Assembly: GCA_963748315.1 (NCBI GenBank)
Contig: CAVVIK010000005.1
Location: forward strand, 372,001 to 436,000
Direction: 5' to 3'
Source: DASPHG01 sp963748315
Lineage (GTDB): Bacteria > Actinomycetota > Thermoleophilia > Solirubrobacterales > Thermoleophilaceae
Length of the DNA: 64,000 nucleotides
The notes beneath the pieces were generated by a model. It did not search any database and was not told where the DNA came from. It saw only the letters and a list, made by a program, of their open reading frames with translations. Positions 36,786-45,353 of the stretch are shown here, piece by piece (position 1 is the first letter of the stretch; the number at the start of each line of letters is the position of its first letter). Made by a program: the position numbers and the translations under genes.

Positions 36786-38066
36786 TCAGGCAGCGGCCAG
36801 CGCCGGGCTGACTGCCCCGACCGCGTCGCGGAACACTTCCTCGTCGCCGCCGACGCCGGCCGCGCACAGGCGCTCCGGTGCGAGCAGCTCCGCCGCGAGC
36901 GAGGACACGTCATCGAGCGTCACGGCGTCGATCTTCGCGAGCGTCTCGTCGAGGGTGAGCAGCGGAATGCCCATCAGGAGCGAGCTCCCCAGCCGGTTCA
37001 TGCGCGCGAGCGGTGACTCCATCGAGAGCACCGTGCGCCCCTTGACGTTCTCCTTCGCGCGGTCGAGCTCAGCGTCGCTCACCGGCTCCGTGCGAATCCG
37101 CTCGAGCTCGCGGCCGATGATCTCGAACGCCTCGGCCACGTTCTCCGGCCGCGTCCCCACGTAGACCGAGGTCTGCCCGCCATCCACGTAGTGGCTCTGG
37201 TACGAGTAGACGGCGTAGGCGAGCCCGCGCTTCTCGCGGATCTCCTGGAACAGCCGCGACGACGTCGAGCCGCCGAGCACCGTGTCGAGCACGCGCAGCA
37301 CGAACCTCCGCTCGTCGTCGCGCGACAGGCCGGGCGCGCCCACGCACAGGTGGTACTGCTCGGTGTCCTTGCGGTGGAAGAGCCGCCGCGCCTCGGGCGC
37401 GGGCGGCGGGTCGACACTGCCGTTGCCCCCGCCGGCCAACTCGCCCTGGGCCTGCGCCGCGAGCTCGACCAGGCGATCGTGGTCGATGTTCCCGGCGGCC
37501 GCGAGGACGAGGTTGTCCGAGTTGTAGCGGTGCTGGTGGTAGCGCGCGATGTCCGGCACCGGCACCGACGAGATCACTTCCGCGCGCCCGATCACCGGGC
37601 GCCCGAGCGGGTGGTCGCCGAAGACGGCGTGGGCGAGCACGTCGTGGACTTTGTCCGACGGCTCGTCCTCGTACATCGCGATCTCCTCGATCACGACCTG
37701 GCGCTCCGAGTCGATGTCGGGGTAGGACGGCCGCAGGACCATGTCGGCCATCACGTCGAACGCGCGCTCGAGGTGCTGGTCGAGGAAGCGCGAATAGACC
37801 GACGTCGTCTCCTTGCCGGTGCCCGCGTTTATCTCGGCGCCCATGCCGTCGAAGATCTCGTCGATCTCCGTCGAGCTGAAGCGGTCCGTGCCCTTGAACA
37901 GCAGGTGCTCGAGGAAATGCGAGATCCCCGCCTGCTCGACCGTCTCGTTGCGCGAGCCGGTGCGGACCCAGAAGCCGAGCGCGATCGAGCGAACGGATGG
38001 CAACTGCTCGGTTACCACCCGCACGCCCGAGCCCAGCTCGGTCAGCTTGTGCTGCTGACCGCTCAG
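36786..38066 (-). CDS. M16 family zinc peptidase
   Basis: Pitrilysin/MPP-like protein with the inverted zinc motif HxxEH in GISHFLEHLLFKGT. The downstream glutamate is in VVIEEIAMYEDEPSD, and the R/Y motif lies in KRGLAYAVYSYQS. About 426 residues. It begins LSGQQHKLTELGSGVRVV, and the only nearby start is CTG 38066, two bases after the pnp stop; a GTG near 38114 inside pnp is the alternative. The pnp-M16-dapB order is common in Gram-positives. The substrate is unknown. Confidence 0.88.
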   Translation of the reverse strand: MSGQQHKLTELGSGVRVVTEQLPSVRSIALGFWVRTGSRNETVEQAGISHFLEHLLFKGTDRFSSTEIDEIFDGMGAEINAGTGKETTSVYSRFLDQHLERAFDVMADMVLRPSYPDIDSERQVVIEEIAMYEDEPSDKVHDVLAHAVFGDHPLGRPVIGRAEVISSVPVPDIARYHQHRYNSDNLVLAAAGNIDHDRLVELAAQAQGELAGGGNGSVDPPPAPEARRLFHRKDTEQYHLCVGAPGLSRDDERRFVLRVLDTVLGGSTSSRLFQEIREKRGLAYAVYSYQSHYVDGGQTSVYVGTRPENVAEAFEIIGRELERIRTEPVSDAELDRAKENVKGRTVLSMESPLARMNRLGSSLLMGIPLLTLDETLAKIDAVTLDDVSSLAAELLAPERLCAAGVGGDEEVFRDAVGAVSPALAAA

Positions 38067-38067
38067 G

Positions 38068-40353
38068 TCAGTCCCTGCGGTCGCGTCGTTGACGGTCGCC
38101 GCCGCGATCACCGCGGTCGCGCGAGCCGCCGTTACGTCCCCGCCCATCGCGGCCACGGCCGCCACGGCCGCGATCGCGGCCACCGCCGCCACCGCGCGGG
38201 CCGCCGTCGCCCGTGCCGACGGCGGCGAGATCCTCAGCGGACTTGCCCTCGACCTCGGGGTCGTCGGCCAGCCGCAGCCCGATCCGGCCGCGCTCGCGGT
38301 CGACCTCGACCACGCGCACGTCGATCTCCTGGCCGCGCTCCAGCACGTCCTCGACGGTGTCCACACGCTCACCCGGCTTGATGTTCGAGATGTGCAGCAG
38401 GCCATCGGTCCCCTTCGAGAGCTCGATGAACGCGCCGAACGTGGTCGTCTTGACGACCTTGCCGGTGAACGTGTCCCCGACCTCGACGTCCTTCGTCATC
38501 GACTCGATCCGCTCGACGAGCGCGTCGCCGAGAGCACCCGTGCGCGCGTACACGCGGATGATGCCGTCGTCGTTGACGTCGATCTGGGCCTCGTACTCCT
38601 CGGACAGGGCGCGAATCGTCTCGCCGCCCTTGCCGATGACCATGCCGATCTTGTCCGTGTCGATCTGGATCGACGAGATCCGCGGGGCGTACTCGGACAT
38701 CTCCTCGCGCGGGGCGTCGATGACCTCGGCCATCTTGCCGAGGATGAACGTGCGTCCCTCCTTGGCCTGCTCGAGCGCGTCGCGCAGGATGTCGAACGTG
38801 ACGCCCGTGATCTTGATGTCCATCTGGAGCGCGGTAATGCCCTCCGAGGTGCCGGCGACCTTGAAGTCCATGTCGCCGAGGTGGTCCTCCACGCCCGCGA
38901 TGTCGGACAGGACGATGTAGTCGTCGCCCTCCTTGATCAGGCCCATCGCGATACCCGCGACCGGGCGCTTGATCGGGACACCGGCGTCCATCAGCGAGAG
39001 ACTCGACCCGCACACCGACGCCATCGACGACGAGCCGTTCGACTCGAAGATGTCGGAGACGACGCGGATCGTGTACGGGAAGTCCTCGATCGACGGGACC
39101 ATCGGCACGAGCGCCCGCTCTGCGAGTGCACCGTGGCCGATGTCGCGGCGCTTGGGGCCGCGCATGAAGCCGGCCTCCCCGACCGAGAAGGGCGGGAAGT
39201 TGTAGTGGTGGAAGTAGTACTTGCTCGTCTCCAAGCCGAGGGTGTCGAGCCGCATCTCCTCGCGCGTGGTGCCGAGCGCCGCAACCGAGAACGCCTGTGT
39301 CTGCCCGCGCGTGAAGAGCGCGGAGCCGTGCGTTCGCGGCGCGACTCCGACCTCGATCGAGATGTCGCGGATCTCGTCCGCCTTGCGGCCGTCGGGCCGC
39401 TTCTTGTCGACGGCGATCCGGGTGCGGATCGTGTCCTTCTCGAGCTTGTCGAACGCGAGCTGGACCGCCTGGCGGCGTTCGACCGCCTCGGTGTCGTCAC
39501 CGTCGGCGCCGAAGGCCTCGAAGACCTCCTCCTCGACCTTCTTGGTCGCGTCCTGGCGCTCGAGCTTGTCCTCGACCTGGGTGGCCGTGTTGAGCGCGTC
39601 GCCGAACTTGTCCTTGATCTCGCCCAGGAGCTTCTCGTCCACCTGCGGGACCTCGACCTCGGCCTTCTCCTTGCCGGCCTTCTTCTGCAGCTCGCGCTGC
39701 GCCTCGCACAGCTTCTTGATCTCGCCGTGGGCGATGTCGAGCGCGTCGAGGATCTCGGCCTCGGTCACCTCGTTGGCCCCGGCCTCGACCATCAGGATGG
39801 CCTCCTCCGTGCCAGCGACGATCAGATCGAGGTCGCCGGTGAGGAGGGACTCCTCCTCCGGGTTGACGACGAACGCGCCGTCCTCGTCCTTGCCGATACG
39901 GACAGCGCCGACCGGCATCGGGAACGGGATGTCCGACACCATGAGCGCGGCGCTCGCGCCGTTCATGGCGAGGATGTCATAGGGGTGGACGTGGTCGACC
40001 GACATCGGGATCGCCACGAGCTGTGTCTCGCGCCTCCACCCCTTGGGGAAGAGCGGACGGATCGGGCGGTCGATCATTCGTGCGGTCAGGGTGCCCTTCT
40101 CCCCGGCACGGCCCTCGCGCTTGAAGAAGCTGCCGGGGATCTTGCCCGCGGCGTACATGCGCTCCTCGACGTCGACGGTCAGGGGGAGGAAGTCGACGTC
40201 CCTGAGGTTTCCTGCTGTGGCCGTGGAGAGGACCATCGTGTCCCCCACCTGGACGACCACGGAGCCGCTGGCCTGCTTGGCCAACTTGCCGGTCTCGAAC
40301 GAAATCTCGTTCCCCCCGATCTCTACGGAGACCCGGCTTACATCGCTATTCAT
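38068..40353 (-). CDS. pnp: Polyribonucleotide nucleotidyltransferase (PNPase)
   Basis: Phosphorolytic 3'-5' exoribonuclease. Two RNase PH domains (FKREGRAGEKGTLTARMIDRP in the first; SDIFESNGSSSMASVCG in the second), then KH (GMVIGKGGETIRAL) and S1 (GDTFTGKVVKTTTFGAF). The last roughly 50 residues are an unusual Arg/Gly/Asp-rich tail (GGGGGRDRGRGGRGRDGRGR), probably a disordered RNA-binding extension. 761 residues. AAGGA precedes ATG 40353. Confidence 0.96.
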   Translation of the reverse strand: MNSDVSRVSVEIGGNEISFETGKLAKQASGSVVVQVGDTMVLSTATAGNLRDVDFLPLTVDVEERMYAAGKIPGSFFKREGRAGEKGTLTARMIDRPIRPLFPKGWRRETQLVAIPMSVDHVHPYDILAMNGASAALMVSDIPFPMPVGAVRIGKDEDGAFVVNPEEESLLTGDLDLIVAGTEEAILMVEAGANEVTEAEILDALDIAHGEIKKLCEAQRELQKKAGKEKAEVEVPQVDEKLLGEIKDKFGDALNTATQVEDKLERQDATKKVEEEVFEAFGADGDDTEAVERRQAVQLAFDKLEKDTIRTRIAVDKKRPDGRKADEIRDISIEVGVAPRTHGSALFTRGQTQAFSVAALGTTREEMRLDTLGLETSKYYFHHYNFPPFSVGEAGFMRGPKRRDIGHGALAERALVPMVPSIEDFPYTIRVVSDIFESNGSSSMASVCGSSLSLMDAGVPIKRPVAGIAMGLIKEGDDYIVLSDIAGVEDHLGDMDFKVAGTSEGITALQMDIKITGVTFDILRDALEQAKEGRTFILGKMAEVIDAPREEMSEYAPRISSIQIDTDKIGMVIGKGGETIRALSEEYEAQIDVNDDGIIRVYARTGALGDALVERIESMTKDVEVGDTFTGKVVKTTTFGAFIELSKGTDGLLHISNIKPGERVDTVEDVLERGQEIDVRVVEVDRERGRIGLRLADDPEVEGKSAEDLAAVGTGDGGPRGGGGGRDRGRGGRGRDGRGRNGGSRDRGDRGGDRQRRDRRD

Positions 40354-40446
40354 AAGTTCCTTTCGGCCGCCTCCGGTTGGCGGCTACTTGCGTTTTTCGA
40401 CCTTCGAAAAGAGTCCGGCGCAGCCTAGCAGCGGCCAGGCGCCCCG

Positions 40447-42477
40447 TTAAGCGCGGCGCTGTGCGGGGAGCTGCGACCTGATCGTCATGACAAACGCCTT
40501 GACGACCCGCGGGTCGAACTGCGTGCCGGCGCCGTTGTGCAGCTCCGACAGTGCGAGTTCCGTGCTCATGGCGGTCCGGTAAGGGCGGTTCGAAGTCATC
40601 GCGTCGTACGAATCGCAGACGGCGATGATGCGCGCCGCGAGCGGGATCTCGTCGCCCGCGAGGCCGTCCGGATAGCCATCGCCGTCGTATCGTTCGTGGC
40701 TCGCGCGCACGATCCTGGCGGCGTCGGCGAGCGCGGGCGCCTCGGCGAGGATCCGCTCGCCGATCAGCGTGTGCGTCCGCATGAACTCCCACTCGGCCTC
40801 GTCGAGCGGGCCGGGCTTGTCGAGGATCGCGTCCGGAATCGCGACCTTGCCGACGTCGTGGAGCGCGGCCGCCTGCAGCAGTGGCGTCATCTCCTCGTCT
40901 GACAACCCGAGCTCGCGGCCGACCGCCTCGCAGAGATCCGTCACGTCGTCGAGGTGCTCGCCGAGCCCGGGATTGCGCTCGGCGAGTGCGGCCAGGAGCG
41001 CGTCGGTGGCCTGACGGCCCGCCGACGTCCGCGTCCGGCCCTTGCGCGCGTACATGCGCTGGTCGGCCATGCCGAGTGCCTCGGAGGCGGTCGCAGCCTC
41101 GAGCGGGATCGTCGCCGACCCGTACGAGGCGGTGATCTCGAAGCCCTCACCCCGTTCCCTCAGCGCGGCCGAGCCGGCGGCCGCGAGCGCATCCTGTCCA
41201 TCGGCCTTCAGCTCTGCGAGCACGCAGAACTCGTCGCCGCCCATGCGGTAGGCGTCGCCGCGACCCGAAACCGCTGCCTCGAGGCGCTCGCCCAAGCGGG
41301 TGAGCAGAGCGTCTCCCGCCGGGTGTCCGTAGGCGTCGTTGTACGCCTTGAAACCGTCCAGGTCGAAGACGATCAACAGCGTCGGCTCCGCCCCGTGGTC
41401 GGCAAGACGGTCCTCGAGGTCCTGCATCAGCCTGCGCCGGTTGGGCAGCCCGGTGAGCACGTCGTGGTAGGCGTGGTAGGCCAGTTGTGCCTCGGCCTGC
41501 TTTTGCTCGGTGACGTCCTGTACCTGGACCACGGCGTGCAGTGGCTTGCCAACCGCGTCACGCACGAGCGAGATCTGCACGAGCGTCGAGATGACCCTCC
41601 CTTCGGCGTGCACGTAGCGTTTGTCGAGCGTCGCGGTGTCGACCTCCCCGTCGACGAGCTGGCGCGTGGCCTCGAGGCCGGCGGCGACGTCGTCGGGATG
41701 GGTGATCTCGGGGCCGGACAGCGTGAGCAGCTCCTCGCGCGAGTAGCCCGTCAGCGCGGCCATGGCCGGATTCACCTGGAGGTAGCGCCCCAGCTCACCG
41801 GGGGCAATGCTCGCCAGCGCCATACCGATCGGCGCGTTCTCGAACGCGCTCTTGAAGCGCTCCTCGCTCTCGAGAGCGCGCTGGTAAGCCTGCTCGGTCT
41901 CGGCCCGCACGTCCTCGTTGAGCCGCCAGGCCACCACCGAGCCGATGCCGGCACCGGTCACGAAAAGACCGTGGATCGCGGCCCACTTCCAGGGGTGCGC
42001 CACCGCGTCGGCGTGGTTGTAGACGGAATGCGGCTCGAGCGCACCCGCGAGGCCGTGGTGAAGCACGACGTACGCCGCCGCGACGAGGAACGGCAGCCAG
42101 TCCTCATAGAGCGCCAGCAGCACGATCATCACGAAGAAGTGGAAGTGGGCCTCGATCACGCCGCCCCAGACGTGGACGAGAACCGCGGAGGAGGTGATCA
42201 ACCCCATCGACACGAGCGTCGCGGCGGCGCGCTTGCGGTCCCCGGCGAGCGTGGCCGCGACCGCGAAGCTCGCGACGATCGCGCCCTCGCCAAGGCTGTG
42301 GAGCACGCCGAAACCCTGCGCAACCGCGAAGATCGCGAGGCCGGCGGCGTGCAGCCAGAGCAGCGTGAGCATGGCCCGGTGGCGGCGATGCCAGACACGA
42401 TCGGGCAGCGTGCGGCCTTCCGGCAGCGCGTTTCGGACGCGGACGATCCAGGGCAGGTGCTCGGCGCGAGCGGGCAT
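40447..42477 (-). CDS. Membrane PAS-GGDEF-HD-GYP cyclic-di-GMP protein
   Basis: A 676-residue protein. Residues about 33-185 are a multi-helix membrane region. A PAS domain (about 205-325) follows, then a diguanylate cyclase domain with GGDEF at 413-417. The C-terminal HD-GYP phosphodiesterase has HD at 540-541 (ALHDVGKVAIP) and GYP at 601-603 (ERYDGDGYPDGL). Both catalytic sites look intact, so it may make and break c-di-GMP. It lies between the peroxiredoxin and pnp genes in the rpsO-pnp interval. Confidence 0.92.
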   Translation of the reverse strand: MPARAEHLPWIVRVRNALPEGRTLPDRVWHRRHRAMLTLLWLHAAGLAIFAVAQGFGVLHSLGEGAIVASFAVAATLAGDRKRAAATLVSMGLITSSAVLVHVWGGVIEAHFHFFVMIVLLALYEDWLPFLVAAAYVVLHHGLAGALEPHSVYNHADAVAHPWKWAAIHGLFVTGAGIGSVVAWRLNEDVRAETEQAYQRALESEERFKSAFENAPIGMALASIAPGELGRYLQVNPAMAALTGYSREELLTLSGPEITHPDDVAAGLEATRQLVDGEVDTATLDKRYVHAEGRVISTLVQISLVRDAVGKPLHAVVQVQDVTEQKQAEAQLAYHAYHDVLTGLPNRRRLMQDLEDRLADHGAEPTLLIVFDLDGFKAYNDAYGHPAGDALLTRLGERLEAAVSGRGDAYRMGGDEFCVLAELKADGQDALAAAGSAALRERGEGFEITASYGSATIPLEAATASEALGMADQRMYARKGRTRTSAGRQATDALLAALAERNPGLGEHLDDVTDLCEAVGRELGLSDEEMTPLLQAAALHDVGKVAIPDAILDKPGPLDEAEWEFMRTHTLIGERILAEAPALADAARIVRASHERYDGDGYPDGLAGDEIPLAARIIAVCDSYDAMTSNRPYRTAMSTELALSELHNGAGTQFDPRVVKAFVMTIRSQLPAQRRA

Positions 42478-42529
42478 CCCGCCTGAAATCGGCGATTTGA
42501 GCGGGTTCCGTGAGCGTTTCGGCCGGCGC

Positions 42530-42985
42530 TTAGACGCTTAGCGCGTCCAGGATCAGGCTCGCGGCAGGAATCTCTAGCGGCGAGGGCGACTCGTGGACGT
42601 GCTTGACCTTGCCGTCCGCGTCGACCACGACGAATCCGCGCTTGTTCGTCCCGTGGTCCTCGTAGTACATGTCGTACTTGCGCGCGACCTCGCCCTTGGG
42701 CTCGAAGTCGGCGAGCAGCGGGAACTGGATCCCGAGGTGATCCTGGAACGCCTTGTGGCTGAAGGCGGAGTCGACCGAGACGCCGTAGAGCGACGCCCCC
42801 TGCTTCTTGAAGTCGCTAATCGCGTCCTGGTACAGGTTGAGCTGATCGGTGCAGACGGGCGACCAGTCCAGCGGGTAGAAGACGAGCACGACCATCTGTC
42901 CGCGCAGCTCGGAGAGCGTGACCTTCTTCCCGTCCTGGTCGCGGAGGGTGAAGTCGGGAGCGTCCTGCCCGACGAGGTCCGTCAA
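42530..42985 (-). CDS. Peroxiredoxin (AhpC/TSA, AhpE/BCP-like)
   Basis: A 151-residue thiol peroxidase. The peroxidatic cysteine is in VFYPLDWSPVCTDQL, with the Pro and Thr-type surroundings of the family. No second conserved cysteine is visible, suggesting a 1-Cys enzyme. TTG 42985 overlaps the rpsO stop as TTGA. An unusual neighbour for rpsO. Confidence 0.88.
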   Translation of the reverse strand: MTDLVGQDAPDFTLRDQDGKKVTLSELRGQMVVLVFYPLDWSPVCTDQLNLYQDAISDFKKQGASLYGVSVDSAFSHKAFQDHLGIQFPLLADFEPKGEVARKYDMYYEDHGTNKRGFVVVDADGKVKHVHESPSPLEIPAASLILDALSV

Positions 42986-43251
42986 CGGCGGAGTCCGAGC
43001 TCCTTGATGAGCTCGCGGTAACGGTCGAGGTCCTTCTTCTGCAGGTAGTTGAGGAACCTGCGGCGCTGGCCGACGAGCATCAGGAGGCCGCGGCGCGAGT
43101 GATGGTCCTTCTTGTGCTCGCGCATGTGCTCCGTCAGATGGTTGATCCGCTCGGTGAGGAGAGCGATCTGGACCTCGGTCGAGCCGGTGTCGTTCTCGGC
43201 CTTCCCGAAGCGGGCGCTGATCTCGCGCTTCTTCTCAGCGGTCAGTGACAT
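42982..43251 (-). CDS. rpsO: 30S ribosomal protein S15
   Basis: Primary 16S rRNA-binding protein of the 30S platform. 89 residues with the canonical DTGSTEVQIALLTERI, HKKDHHSRRGLLMLVGQRRR and LNYLQKKDLDRYRELI. ATG 43251 was chosen over the longer frame because the protein family starts here. TACGGT lies a few bases upstream as a possible -10. The peroxiredoxin gene overlaps its stop. Confidence 0.97.
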   Translation of the reverse strand: MSLTAEKKREISARFGKAENDTGSTEVQIALLTERINHLTEHMREHKKDHHSRRGLLMLVGQRRRFLNYLQKKDLDRYRELIKELGLRR

Positions 43252-43276
43252 CGGCCGCGAACCGTAGCAGTGGCCC

Positions 43277-43705
43277 TCATTGCTTCGTGACGCGCCACTT
43301 GACGATGGGCGTGTGGCAGGTGGCGACCCTGCGGCCGTTCTGGTTGCGGACGACGAAGTCACCCTCGTACCGCCCGCGCCACTTGCGGCGAGTCACCCGC
43401 CGCCCGCGCATCGAGACCTCCGCGTCGATCGTCTCGTCGCCGAGCTCGAACTCGTACGTGCCGTTGTCCCGAATGCGCCGGCGTGTGCGCCGGTCGAACG
43501 GCGAGCGGAAGAAGGTGCCCGCCTTCAGCCGCTTGTCGTCACTGCACTTCGCGCGGAAGCTGATGTTCAGGCGGTACGGGAGCTTGTCCTCGTTGGTCTT
43601 CAGCACCACATCCCGGCCCTGAGAGGTCTCGCCGGTGAATTTGGCGGCATCTGCGACGGCCGGGACGGATAGGAGAAGTACGAGCGAGAGAACTAGTGGC
43701 TTCAT
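43277..43705 (-). CDS. Secreted hypothetical protein
   Basis: A 142-residue protein with a signal peptide (MKPLVLSLVLLLSVPAVADA), then a compact basic beta-rich domain. It has two cysteines (in FRAKCSDDK and VATCHTPI) that could form a disulfide. I do not recognise the family. ATG 43705 overlaps the ribF stop as ATGA, so it is cotranscribed with ribF; this suggests expression, not function. Confidence 0.7.
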   Translation of the reverse strand: MKPLVLSLVLLLSVPAVADAAKFTGETSQGRDVVLKTNEDKLPYRLNISFRAKCSDDKRLKAGTFFRSPFDRRTRRRIRDNGTYEFELGDETIDAEVSMRGRRVTRRKWRGRYEGDFVVRNQNGRRVATCHTPIVKWRVTKQ

Positions 43706-44571
43706 ACGTTCAGGACGCGCCGTGCGTCATCGACATCGCGCTCCATCTGCTCGACGAGCGCCTCTGCATTTTCGAACCGCCGCTCCCCACGCAAACGGCG
43801 AGCGAACGCGATCCGCAGCGTCTCACCGTACAGATCGGCGTCGAAGTCGATTAGGTACGCCTCGACGAGGAGCCCGCGGCCCGTTTCGAAGGTCGGTCGC
43901 ACGCCGACGTTGACGGCCGCCATGTGCCCGTGGGCCCAGGCCGCGTAGACGCCGTGGCCGGGATGCGCGATGTGGTCAGCGGGCACGATGTTGGCGGTCG
44001 GAAAGCCGAGCTCGCGCCCGCGCCGGTCGCCGCCCACGACCTCGCCCTCGAGCATGAACGGCGCGCCCAGGAAGCGCGCGGCCCGCTCGACCTCGCCGGC
44101 CGCGACCAGCCCGCGGATGTGGGTCGAGGACACCGTCTCGCCCTCCACCTCGACGAGCGGCACGACGCGAGTCTCGAACTCGCTGCGCGACCGCAGCAGG
44201 TCCGGATCGCCCTTCGCGCCCTTGCCGAAGCGAAAGTTCTCGCCAACCGACACGACCTCGGCACCCAGCCGCTCGATCAGCACCTCCTCGACGAACTCCT
44301 CGGCGGACTTGGAGGCGAAGTCGCGATCGAATGGAATGGTCACGAGCTCATCAACACCTAACCCCGCTATCAAGTCGCGCTTGATCGTGGGCGAGTCGAG
44401 CAGCTTGGGCAGCGCCTGCGGCGCGACGACGCTGAGCGGGTGGGGGTCGAAGGTGAGCACGGTGTCGCTGCCCTTGATCACCTCGCGGTGCCCGAGGTGC
44501 ACGCCGTCGAACGTGCCGACGGCGACCTTGCGCGCGCGCGGCTCGGCGTCGGGGAGCGACGTGACCTTCAC
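43702..44571 (-). CDS. ribF: Bifunctional riboflavin kinase/FAD synthetase
   Basis: Makes FMN and then FAD from riboflavin. The N-terminal FAD synthetase (nucleotidyltransferase) has VGTFDGVHLGHREV and SVGENFRFGKGAKGD. The C-terminal flavokinase has GGDRRGRELGFPTANI and the closing LRGERRFENAEAL. 289 residues. GTG 44571 overlaps the truB stop as GTGA. Confidence 0.95.
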   Translation of the reverse strand: MKVTSLPDAEPRARKVAVGTFDGVHLGHREVIKGSDTVLTFDPHPLSVVAPQALPKLLDSPTIKRDLIAGLGVDELVTIPFDRDFASKSAEEFVEEVLIERLGAEVVSVGENFRFGKGAKGDPDLLRSRSEFETRVVPLVEVEGETVSSTHIRGLVAAGEVERAARFLGAPFMLEGEVVGGDRRGRELGFPTANIVPADHIAHPGHGVYAAWAHGHMAAVNVGVRPTFETGRGLLVEAYLIDFDADLYGETLRIAFARRLRGERRFENAEALVEQMERDVDDARRVLNV

Positions 44572-45353
44572 GGCGCGAACACCACGTCGGGCTGGATCTC
44601 GCCGTCGCGCGGGCGGCCGATCGCGAGCAGCTCTCCGCCGGCCGTGAGACGAGTCGGGCCCTCGATCGGACCGGCAACGCGCCGGCCGTGCACGACGGCG
44701 TCCGCCTCGGAATCGTCCAGTGCGCGCTCGGGCAGGAACGCGAGCGCGTCGCCGAGCGGGACGACGCGCTCGGGGTCGGCGTCGGCGAGCCGGAACGGGC
44801 CGATCGCGGTCCGCTCGAGGGCCTCGCAGTACGCATCGTCCAGCCCGGCCACGAGCTGGCGGACGTAGGTGCCCGCGGAGCACTCGATCTCGAACTCGGC
44901 ACGATCGCCGTCGAACGCCAGCCGCTCGGCGCGGTAGACCGTCACCGGCCGCTCGGCCAGGTCGGCGGTCTCGCCCTCGCGGGCGATGTCGTAGGCGCGC
45001 CTCCCTCCCACCTTCACGGCTGAGTATGCGTGCGGCCGCTGCATGAGATCACCGGTCGAGATCTGCGGATCATCCGCGATTCGGCCGGTCTGCGACAGCT
45101 CGCCCTCCGGATCCCCAGTCGTCGAGACCCAGCCGAGCCGCGCAACGGCGCGGTAGGTCTTCGGCAGCGCCATCAGGAACTGCTGCGCGCGCGTCGCCTT
45201 CCCGACGAGCACCAGCAGCAGTCCGGTCGCGAACGGGTCGAGCGTGCCGGCGTGCCCGACCTTGGTCTTCTTCGGAAGCGTCCTGCGCACCTCCGCGACG
45301 ACGTCGTGCGACGTGACGCCCGCGGGTTTGGCGTAGAGGATGACTCCGCTCAG
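44568..45353 (-). CDS. truB: tRNA pseudouridine(55) synthase TruB (probable CTG start)
   Basis: Isomerises U55 in the tRNA T-loop. The catalytic aspartate is in VGHAGTLDPFATGLL, and the N-terminal KPAGVTSHDVV is canonical. No ATG, GTG or TTG lies near the conserved N-terminus. CTG 45353 within CTGA overlapping the nrnA stop gives LSGVILYAKPAGVTSHD and a 261-residue protein. Upstream starts in this frame lie far inside nrnA and would add unrelated residues. Confidence 0.93.
   Translation of the reverse strand: MSGVILYAKPAGVTSHDVVAEVRRTLPKKTKVGHAGTLDPFATGLLLVLVGKATRAQQFLMALPKTYRAVARLGWVSTTGDPEGELSQTGRIADDPQISTGDLMQRPHAYSAVKVGGRRAYDIAREGETADLAERPVTVYRAERLAFDGDRAEFEIECSAGTYVRQLVAGLDDAYCEALERTAIGPFRLADADPERVVPLGDALAFLPERALDDSEADAVVHGRRVAGPIEGPTRLTAGGELLAIGRPRDGEIQPDVVFAP

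Noticed and set aside
38089..40428. A 779-codon plus-strand frame opposite pnp
   Set aside because: Antisense shadow of pnp in high-GC sequence, with no motif and no start signal.
43277..43705. Assigning the secreted 142-residue protein a role in flavin metabolism from its overlap with ribF
   Set aside because: Gene overlap shows coupling, not function, and the protein is exported while RibF is cytoplasmic.
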